A DNA stretch of 10,588 nt from positions 1 through 10,588 of the forward strand of contig JAHIRL010000039.1 in NCBI GenBank assembly GCA_018818755.1, given 5' to 3'. This document shows, in pieces, positions 1 through 5,523 of this stretch. The stretch's first letter is position 1; every line of letters starts with the position of its first letter. A program made the position numbers and the translations under genes. Source of the stretch: Patescibacteria group bacterium. Its GTDB lineage: Bacteria; Patescibacteriota; Gracilibacteria; UBA1369; LOWO2-01-FULL-3. The notes beneath the pieces were generated by a model. That model did not search any database. It was not told the origin of the DNA and worked only from the letters and a program-made list of their open reading frames with translations.

Positions 1-946
1 GTTCAAGCTTTGGGGTTTCTGGAGCTGAAATAGGAGCTACAGCTTCTGTGGATTTTTCTTCCTCCATAATTTTCTCTACACTTTCTTGATCTTTGTCATA
101 AGCGATTGTTCGAATAGGCCATGGGATTGTGATTCCATATTCATCTAGTTCTTTCTTAATATTAACTACAAGATTACTTTTTGTTTTTATCCAGGCACTT
201 TTGGATTCTACCCAAGCTCTCACTTTGAGATCTATGGAGCTTTCACCAAATTTATCAACGATTACTGCCGGTTTTGGTTCTATCAAGACTCCTTTAGTTT
301 TGCCAACTGCATCCATCATTACTCTAATGGCGTTTTCCAAATTGTTTCTATAATCGATACCAACAATTATTTCCAACCTTCTAAAGGGGTTGCTGGTCAT
401 GCTGGTTACGGAATTGTTGAATAAGTCTGCATTTGGCACCACAACTTTTGTTCCATCAATAGCTCTTAGAATTGTAACTCTGGACTGAATCTCTTCCACC
501 TTCCCAAGGATTCCATTTATTTTGATAAAATCCCCTATCGAGAAATGACCTCCAATTAGAATCATCATTCCGGCCAAAAAGTTTACGATTAAATCTTTTA
601 GGGCAAAGCCAATACCAAAACCAACTGCGGCAATGATAGTGGTGAGATCGATCCCGGCTATTTTGAGGGCAACTGTGATGCCCAGAGTGAGGATCGTTGC
701 ATAGGTGACGCGTCCGCCCAAAACCTGAAGCTCTTTGTGGTCATCTTCTACTCCGCTCTCGGCAAGTTTGCTTTCCACCATACTTCGGGCAATTTTTGCG
801 ATAATAATTGCCGCTAGGAAAACTATAAAAGCCGAAATCCATAAAGGAATTTTGGTAAGAATAACTTCGATGAGCTTGGCCAATTCACTGGTAGATTCTC
901 CTGCTATTTGACTTGCAGATGTTGTGGCGGCGTAGGCTGTGTTCAT
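1..946 (-). CDS. MscS-family mechanosensitive ion channel (3' end outside window)
   Basis: Reading down from an ATG at 946, 315 codons are open to the window edge, so the C-terminus is missing. MscS channels open under membrane tension and release solutes during hypo-osmotic shock. Seen: a short N-terminus; hydrophobic segments at about residues 28-53 and 78-99; then the pore helix at about 101-132, with the family's AAVGFGIGFALKDLI pattern followed by NFLAGMMIL. The beta domain follows (FSIGDFIKI at 135-143, GKVEEIQSR at 148-156, DGTKVVVPNADLFNN at 164-178). The usual alpha/beta end, GITIPWPIRTI, is at 271-281. Beyond it is an acidic, Pro/Ala-rich tail from about 286, longer than in minimal MscS. 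The start is supported by a promoter about 29 bases upstream; no Shine-Dalgarno is visible. It is divergent from the slipin gene. Family assignment is secure; gating and ion preference cannot be read from the sequence. Confidence 0.93.
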   Translation of the reverse strand, partial: MNTAYAATTSASQIAGESTSELAKLIEVILTKIPLWISAFIVFLAAIIIAKIARSMVESKLAESGVEDDHKELQVLGGRVTYATILTLGITVALKIAGIDLTTIIAAVGFGIGFALKDLIVNFLAGMMILIGGHFSIGDFIKINGILGKVEEIQSRVTILRAIDGTKVVVPNADLFNNSVTSMTSNPFRRLEIIVGIDYRNNLENAIRVMMDAVGKTKGVLIEPKPAVIVDKFGESSIDLKVRAWVESKSAWIKTKSNLVVNIKKELDEYGITIPWPIRTIAYDKDQESVEKIMEEEKSTEAVAPISAPETPKLE

Positions 947-981
947 AATTATTAGGTGTTTGGGTTCTGAACTATCATGGT

Positions 982-1010
982 ATTGTAGCATTTTTAGGTC
1001 TTTTTTGCAA
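982..1010 (-). promoter_or_regulatory. Sigma70-type promoter of the MscS gene
   Basis: On the minus strand the -35 is TTGCAA (1005-1010) and the -10 is TACAAT (982-987), with a 17-base spacer. The predicted transcription start near 975 gives a leader of about 29 bases to the ATG at 946. Both hexamers are close to consensus, and spacing and position fit. Confidence 0.7.
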
Positions 1011-1034
1011 GTTGTTTGTCCCTGAATTTATGCT
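1005..1034 (+). promoter_or_regulatory. Possible promoter of the slipin-aroE unit, sharing the -35 of the divergent promoter
   Basis: TTGCAA is its own reverse complement, so the copy at 1005-1010 can also be read as a plus-strand -35. At 18 bases lies TATGCT (1029-1034), a weak -10 with 4 of 6 consensus bases. It would start transcription near 1041, just upstream of the ATG at 1066. The -10 is poor, so the call is tentative. Confidence 0.35.
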
Positions 1035-1065
1035 AATCTTGGGGCGTAATTTAACCTTCTTAGAT

Positions 1066-1824
1066 ATGGAAATTGTATTTATTTATTTGGCTGTTGGTTT
1101 GGTGGTTTTGATTCTAGCCAGTATCCGTGAGGTAAAGCAGTATGAACGAGGTGTGAAATTTACTCTTGGTAAATTTACGGAGCTTATGCAACCGGGTTGG
1201 AGAATTATTATTCCTGTTTTTCAGAGAATGGTAAAAGTGGATATTCGTGTGAAGGCTGTGGATGTACCTGATCAGGAGGCTATTACGGAGGATAATATTT
1301 CTATTCGGATCAATGCGGTTATCTATTATAAAGTTTCTGATGCGGCAAGGGCGATAATTGATGTTGAAAATTTTTATTATGCTACTAGCCAGCTTGCTCA
1401 GACAACAATGCGAAATGCTGTTGGTGAGGTGAGCTTGGATATGTTGCTGAAAAATCGTGATGATATTGCTAAAAATATTAAAGAAATTGTGGATAAAGCT
1501 ACTGATCCTTGGGGAATTGCTGTGGAAAGTGTGGAGCTTAAGGATATTGTGCTTCCTCAGGATTTGAAAAGAACTATGGCTAAGGAAGCCGAGGCTGAGC
1601 GAGAAAGGCGTGCGGTTATCATTAAGGCGGAGGGTGAGGTTTCCGCTTCCAATAATTTGGCTAAGGCTGCGGCTACTCTTGCGGCCTCTCCAGGAGCCTT
1701 GCATCTACGAACTTTGCAATCTGTGAACGATCTTTCTTCCGATCAATCCAACACGACTATCTGGATGATGCCGGTTGAAGTTTTGAGGGCTGTAGAAGCC
1801 GTGACAGAACATTTGAAAAAATAA
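1066..1824 (+). CDS. Slipin / stomatin-like SPFH (Band 7) membrane protein
   Basis: A 252-residue protein of the SPFH superfamily, which oligomerises on membranes and organises microdomains. Seen: one N-terminal membrane helix (about residues 3-20); then the Band 7 domain with QYERGVKFTLGKF at 25-37, QPGWRIIIPVF at 42-52, VDVPDQEAITEDN at 65-77, YYATSQLAQTTMRN at 104-117 and DPWGIAVESVELKDI at 147-161. The helical EAEAERERRAVIIKAEGE segment (174-191) and a hydrophobic C-terminal end follow. These are classic slipin landmarks, and the length fits. I start at ATG 1066 because it puts the membrane helix right at the N-terminus, as is usual. In-frame TTG 1012 and ATG 1030 would add 18 or 12 residues, but they lie at or upstream of the candidate -10. 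It is followed one base later by aroE. Slipins are often paired with an NfeD protease; none is adjacent here. Confidence 0.9.
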   Translation: MEIVFIYLAVGLVVLILASIREVKQYERGVKFTLGKFTELMQPGWRIIIPVFQRMVKVDIRVKAVDVPDQEAITEDNISIRINAVIYYKVSDAARAIIDVENFYYATSQLAQTTMRNAVGEVSLDMLLKNRDDIAKNIKEIVDKATDPWGIAVESVELKDIVLPQDLKRTMAKEAEAERERRAVIIKAEGEVSASNNLAKAAATLAASPGALHLRTLQSVNDLSSDQSNTTIWMMPVEVLRAVEAVTEHLKK

Positions 1825-1825
1825 T

Positions 1826-2644
1826 ATGTCCAAAAAGTATGGAATTTTGGCCTATCCTGCCGGGCATAGTCTTTCGCCGGTGATGCATAATGCTGCTTTT
1901 AGGCAGCTTGGAATTGATGCTCAATATGGAGTTTTTGAAAAGGACGAGGGGGAACTTAGTGATTTTATGAAATATGTTGTGGCTGAGCCTGTATACGGGC
2001 TTTCTGTTTCCTTGCCGCACAAGGAAACTATCAGAAATTTTTTAAATGAGGAGGATGAGGCCGTGCAGGCGCTTGGTGCTTGCAATACGGTAAAGTATCA
2101 AGGTGGATTTTTGCATGGATATAATACGGATTGGGTTGGAAGTAATATGGCTCTTGAGGAAGCTTGTGGGGAGCTTTCTGGCAAGACTGCTGTGGTAATT
2201 GGAGCTGGAGGAGCGGCGAGGGCTGTTGTGTATGGATTGCTTAAAGCCGGTGTGAAGGTTGCGGCTATTTACAATAGGAATAAGGAAAGGGCGCAGGAAT
2301 TGGCCGGGGATTTTTCGGAAGAAATTTTTGCGGGAGGGCTTGATGAGATGGAGGCTTCGGCGGATATTTTAGTCCAGGCTAGTTCTATCTGGACTTTGAA
2401 TGAAGAAGCCAAGCTTGAGGATTTATGCTCTTTGGAATTTATAAAAGGATTCTCCTGTGTGATGGATCTTGTTTATAAACCTCTGCTAACTCCCCTGCTG
2501 GTGGCAGCTCAAGATCTTGGCAAAACTATTGTGACAGGTGAAAAGATGTTGCTGTATCAGGCCGCAAAGCAATTTGAAATCTGGACTGAGGAAAAAGCCC
2601 CGATCAAAGTTATGAGAGAGGCGCTTGAGAATAATCTGGTTTAA
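1826..2644 (+). CDS. aroE: Shikimate 5-dehydrogenase AroE
   Basis: A 272-residue enzyme that reduces 3-dehydroshikimate to shikimate with NADPH, in aromatic amino acid and chorismate synthesis. Seen: the substrate-binding GHSLSPVMHN at 13-22; PHK with the catalytic lysine K66; ACNT (85-88); NTD with the partner aspartate D102; the Rossmann loop GAGGAARA (126-133); NRN at 150-152 where NADP-specific enzymes carry NRT; MDLVYKPLLTPLL at 213-225; and the closing GEKMLLYQAAKQFEIWT at 238-254. Length is normal. Odd: the usual N-A/T-T-P-x-G-M segment after the Rossmann core reads VQASSIWTLNE (183-193), so that loop has diverged. The start lies one base after the slipin stop, so the two are probably co-transcribed. 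Its stop overlaps that of the convergent membrane protein. The active-site residues look intact. Confidence 0.93.
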   Translation: MSKKYGILAYPAGHSLSPVMHNAAFRQLGIDAQYGVFEKDEGELSDFMKYVVAEPVYGLSVSLPHKETIRNFLNEEDEAVQALGACNTVKYQGGFLHGYNTDWVGSNMALEEACGELSGKTAVVIGAGGAARAVVYGLLKAGVKVAAIYNRNKERAQELAGDFSEEIFAGGLDEMEASADILVQASSIWTLNEEAKLEDLCSLEFIKGFSCVMDLVYKPLLTPLLVAAQDLGKTIVTGEKMLLYQAAKQFEIWTEEKAPIKVMREALENNLV

Positions 2645-3468
2645 TTGTGTCTCAAGAAGTCTGACCCTTCTTCGTCTTTGGCGCGGTGGACTACTTTGGT
2701 GATTACTTCTTTTCCGTAATCGTTACCGTAGACTGTGTCGGCCGCTAGGAAGTCTTTGTCATACACATCTACGATCCAGCCGTATATCAAACTGAACAGG
2801 CTATATACAAAGGCGTACGATCCCCAAACTATCGGTAAAGAGGAAAATAGCAGAACTGCTACATTTCCGGTTGAACCATAAAGTCCGAACATTACTGTGG
2901 CGCTGACAATTAAAGAAAAAGTCATACTGTAAACTCCGATCAATCCGTATTTATTGTTTGAAATGAATTCCAAAATCAATCCGGAAATCATTGCAGAAAT
3001 TATAAAATGGAAGGCTACCGCAAATACTACGGTGTTCACTCCCACTCCGGCAGCGATAAAGTATATTGGTGCCATCAAAAGGAAAATTATTAAGCTGGCA
3101 ATGAATATCTGGTAAATGGTTGAGGCTGTGCGGTGATATTTTTCTGATTCTGTGAGTGATAAGAACAAGGAACTTAGGATGTTTCCTACTGTTGAGGAGA
3201 GGAAGGTCATTATAAGTGTGATGAAAATGAAGACCGGGCTAACCGCGTCGGCGGCTTCTGTGGCTTCGGTGAATGGCGCCAAAATTGAGGAACCGATCAC
3301 GAATATCAAGATTAAAACCAGGGATCCAACTGCTCCACCAAATACGCCGGCAAGAATTTTTAACAAAAATACTCCAAAAGAAATTTTTTGGGGGCCGAGA
3401 GTTGGGGCTGTTTCTTTAGTTGGTTCTGCGGCTACTTGTGGAACCGGTACTTGTAGATTTTCTTCCAT
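2641..3468 (-). CDS. Uncharacterised polytopic membrane protein downstream of lspA
   Basis: A 275-residue protein that I do not recognise. The N-terminal 30 residues are soluble and rich in Pro, Glu and Thr. About six hydrophobic segments follow, near residues 31-62, 77-104, 118-141, 143-169, 174-198 and 203-236. The last 40 residues are charged (KDEEGSDFLRHN at the end). A Ser/Gly-rich helix pair (SSTVGNILSSLFLS at 91-104) and an absence of obvious catalytic residues suggest a structural or transport-accessory role. The general pattern is Yip1-like, but that is only an impression. The start is 5 bases below the lspA stop with no room for a promoter, so it is probably the second gene of an lspA operon. 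Its stop codon overlaps the aroE stop on the opposite strand. Confidence 0.75.
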   Translation of the reverse strand: MEENLQVPVPQVAAEPTKETAPTLGPQKISFGVFLLKILAGVFGGAVGSLVLILIFVIGSSILAPFTEATEAADAVSPVFIFITLIMTFLSSTVGNILSSLFLSLTESEKYHRTASTIYQIFIASLIIFLLMAPIYFIAAGVGVNTVVFAVAFHFIISAMISGLILEFISNNKYGLIGVYSMTFSLIVSATVMFGLYGSTGNVAVLLFSSLPIVWGSYAFVYSLFSLIYGWIVDVYDKDFLAADTVYGNDYGKEVITKVVHRAKDEEGSDFLRHN

Positions 3469-3473
3469 AGTTT

Positions 3474-3914
3474 TTATTTTTTTAACGCTTTTATTTTACC
3501 ATATTTGAGTATGATTAGCAATACTCCTAGGGTGATGAAGATGTCTGCCAAATTGAAAACCGGATAGATCCAGATGGAAATAAAATCGATAACGAAGCCG
3601 TGAAAAATTCTATCAACCAGGTTCCCCAAGGCCCCACCAAGAATTAAAGCGACAAAAACTTTTGAAGAGTTTAGTTTAAGATTGAGTTCTTTTTTGCCAC
3701 CATAAATTATTAAGCCAATAAGGATGAGATTTAGGAAAATTATCACCATGCGGGGAAGGTCTATGCTAAAGGCGATTCCAGTGTTTTGCGTATAGGTTAG
3801 ATGAAAAAAGTCCGGGATTATGGCAAATGGGGCGTGCAGATAAAGGCCGACCAGAATTTTCGTGAGCTGGTCGAGAAGGAGGAAGGCTGTGGTGAGGAGT
3901 GCGATGCGACGCAT
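3474..3914 (-). CDS. lspA: Lipoprotein signal peptidase LspA (signal peptidase II)
   Basis: A 146-residue integral membrane aspartyl protease that removes the signal peptide of lipid-modified prolipoproteins at the lipobox cysteine. Seen: DQLTK at 15-19 in the first helix, YTQNTGIAFS at 41-50, then GGALGNLVDRIFHG at 93-106 followed by FVIDFI (catalytic D110), and FNLADIFI at 120-127 (catalytic D124). Four hydrophobic segments are visible (about 4-24, 55-71, 86-101, 118-137). Length is slightly short of the usual 150-170, without loss of a motif. It has a good promoter of its own and no clear Shine-Dalgarno. Its presence implies that this organism makes processed lipoproteins; lgt is not in the window. 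Confidence 0.95.
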   Translation of the reverse strand: MRRIALLTTAFLLLDQLTKILVGLYLHAPFAIIPDFFHLTYTQNTGIAFSIDLPRMVIIFLNLILIGLIIYGGKKELNLKLNSSKVFVALILGGALGNLVDRIFHGFVIDFISIWIYPVFNLADIFITLGVLLIILKYGKIKALKK

Positions 3915-3940
3915 AAAAATTTAATACACGGTTTTAGATT

Positions 3941-3969
3941 AATATATTTTAAAATCGGTATTATGTCGA
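3941..3969 (-). promoter_or_regulatory. Sigma70-type promoter of lspA
   Basis: The minus-strand -35 is TCGACA (3964-3969) and the -10 is TATATT (3941-3946), with a 17-base spacer. Each hexamer matches 5 of 6 consensus bases. Predicted start near 3935, about 20 bases before the lspA ATG. The -35 touches the foot of the hairpin at 3969-3997. Confidence 0.65.
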
Positions 3970-3997
3970 GTCGGGGAATTTATGAATTATCCCGACT
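3969..3997. repeat. Imperfect hairpin over the 3' end of the kinase-like gene
   Basis: AGTCGGG (3969-3975) pairs with CCCGACT (3991-3997). Inside, AATT (3977-3980) can pair with AATT (3985-3988) across a four-base loop, giving a bulged 11-bp stem. The stem contains the stop codon of the kinase-like gene (3980-3982). On the minus strand the sequence after it is A/T-rich but has no immediate T-run, so it is at best a weak terminator. Confidence 0.4.
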
Positions 3998-5416
3998 TAA
4001 TTCTTCATCAAGCAGTTTTTTGGCCCATTCCGGTAATTCTTCTCTTACTTTTAAGATATTATTTTTTGCAGCCAAATCTGAATCTTTTCTAAATTTTATC
4101 AGATTTTTTTGTAACTCATGAAGAGAGTATGGTGGCTTATATTCATTAGCGAGAGTGCTCTGACAGAATAAGGAATAACTCATAATTACTAATTTGTGAA
4201 ACACTTGATCATGTAGCCAGTGAGACCATTCTCGTCTTTCATGTATGGTTGGATTTGGCGGGAAATAACTTGATATAGAGGTTGTTAACTCGCCAATTAT
4301 TTCAATAACTTTTTCAGTGATATCCTGATTTATGTCGTTTGAATAATAACCACGAACAATTTGACCTACAGGGTTTATTCTTTCAAATTCCTCTGGATTA
4401 TTTATTGAATGATACAGTTCGGATTCTCCAATAATATCAACATATCCGATCAAAGCGCTGGCCAGATCCCTAGCGATTGATAAAGCGCGTGCTTCTGGAG
4501 CAAGGCTGCTAATGAGTACAGATGAGTCAAAATCGTGCATGTAGGCACTATTTTTATCCGGTAAATATGAGAAATTGCCTGTGTGACAACCAAAGCGGCA
4601 CACACCTGCATCCTCATGAGCTTGTCTCACTACTGAACCAATAGAAAATCCCATTTGTGAAGATAACTCAAGTGCAAGTAATTCGATTGGTTTATCAGGA
4701 TTTTTGCCAAATTTCTGTTCAATGATCTTTCTAATTAAAGTATTAGGTTTAGCTACATTTGTTTTTCTATCCGGTTGTAAATAGTTTCCGAGTCTGCAAA
4801 GTTGGGCGTCCGGCTGTGAAAGGATTACATATTCCATAGGTTTCCCCTGCCATGTCAGATCCAGGTATTTTCCCCAGGCAATAGGACCACATGCAGGCAC
4901 TCCATTTTTATGTAGTTCTATAGCAATTTTAAATTCATTCTCTCCTCTCCCGGCGGCCATTCCACCTATAGGCTTAGCAATATCGGGTATGGCCCTCAAA
5001 CTTCCGTCGTCATTTATTCCTAAATGCACTGTGAATGGGGGCAATAAACGCATTAGTTTTATTCTATTGTCACCAATCAGAGCATCGGCTTCTGAAATAT
5101 CTCTATTTACAAAAGCTTCATCAACAGGCGGGCTTACAGTTTCTTTTTCTGCATCATAATTACCAATCCCTTTTAGCTTATATCCCCTAATTTCTGTACC
5201 ATCAGCTACAATAGTTTCAGATCTTAATATATTTGCACTTCTGCCTGCTGATATAAAATACGCTTTATCTTCCCAAGTTACGCATTTCATAAGTACTGCT
5301 AAGTCTCCCTCAGGTATATTAAGGCCGCCATCTCTGTTGCCCTCCTCGATCCTCAAAGGCTCATCTGGTGTAAGATATTCACGATTATCCCTGAGTTCCT
5401 GTGGTTTTTCTGACAT
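3980..5416 (-). CDS. Orphan 478-residue soluble protein with divergent kinase-like (SelO-reminiscent) motifs
   Basis: I do not recognise a named family. It has no signal peptide or membrane segment and is probably cytoplasmic. Seen: a beta-rich N-terminal part (about 40-90) ending in GYKLKGIGNY (78-87), which resembles the LKGAG lysine segment of SelO-type pseudokinases; then KPIGG at 148-152, a conserved-looking GRGENEFKIAIELHKNGV (156-173, candidate helix-C glutamate E159 or E161), and GPIAWGKYLDL (177-187). Further on are GCHTGNFSYL (276-285) and MHDFDSS (293-299). These look like a degenerate catalytic loop with a metal-binding asparagine N281 and a DFG-like aspartate D295. The C-terminal third is helical, with His/Trp-rich HERREWSHWLHDQVFHK (392-408). 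Family knowledge: SelO and related atypical kinases transfer AMP or phosphate. The assignment here is inference from motif order only. It has its own promoter and stands alone between lspA and the divergent ftsW. Confidence 0.8.
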   Translation of the reverse strand: MSEKPQELRDNREYLTPDEPLRIEEGNRDGGLNIPEGDLAVLMKCVTWEDKAYFISAGRSANILRSETIVADGTEIRGYKLKGIGNYDAEKETVSPPVDEAFVNRDISEADALIGDNRIKLMRLLPPFTVHLGINDDGSLRAIPDIAKPIGGMAAGRGENEFKIAIELHKNGVPACGPIAWGKYLDLTWQGKPMEYVILSQPDAQLCRLGNYLQPDRKTNVAKPNTLIRKIIEQKFGKNPDKPIELLALELSSQMGFSIGSVVRQAHEDAGVCRFGCHTGNFSYLPDKNSAYMHDFDSSVLISSLAPEARALSIARDLASALIGYVDIIGESELYHSINNPEEFERINPVGQIVRGYYSNDINQDITEKVIEIIGELTTSISSYFPPNPTIHERREWSHWLHDQVFHKLVIMSYSLFCQSTLANEYKPPYSLHELQKNLIKFRKDSDLAAKNNILKVREELPEWAKKLLDEELSRDNS

Positions 5417-5437
5417 ATGTTTAATTAGCGGTCGCTT

Positions 5438-5466
5438 ACTTTATAAGAATATAGTTTTTTTGTCAA
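5438..5466 (-). promoter_or_regulatory. Promoter of the kinase-like gene
   Basis: A perfect minus-strand -35, TTGACA, lies at 5461-5466. The -10 is either TAAAGT (5438-5443, 17-base spacer) or TATAAA (5440-5445, 15-base spacer). The start would be close to 5431, about 15 bases before the ATG at 5416. The -35 is convincing; the -10 is ambiguous. Confidence 0.6.
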
Positions 5467-5504
5467 ATTTATATGGAGTTATTTTTTATGGGTGATTTTA
5501 TGAG

Positions 5505-5516
5505 TCAAATATTTGA
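5505..5516. promoter_or_regulatory. Perfect 12-base palindrome upstream of ftsW, possible operator
   Basis: TCAAATATTTGA is a perfect inverted repeat 7 bases before the ftsW ATG at 5524, in the divergent region shared with the kinase-like gene. It is entirely A/T-rich at its core, so chance is a serious alternative. Confidence 0.25.
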
Positions 5517-5523
5517 ATAGGTA

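Noticed and set aside
129..353. 74-residue plus-strand open frame
   Set aside because: It lies antisense within the well-matched MscS gene and shows no domain or promoter of its own.
1114..1704. 196-residue minus-strand open frame opposite the slipin gene
   Set aside because: The protein is low-complexity Ser/Asn/Ile/His-rich, typical of a shadow frame, while the plus strand encodes a clear Band 7 domain.
3152..3166. GTGAGTGATAAG inside the membrane protein as another LexA box
   Set aside because: Only the left half matches; there is no CTCAC half at the right spacing and no promoter nearby.
3236..3255. Ala/Val/Ser repeats in the frame opposite the membrane protein as a repeat element
   Set aside because: They merely mirror the Ala/Glu-rich codons of the minus-strand gene.
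3152..3508. 118-residue plus-strand open frame opposite the membrane protein
   Set aside because: The minus strand gives coherent membrane helices and operon spacing with lspA; this frame has no family features.
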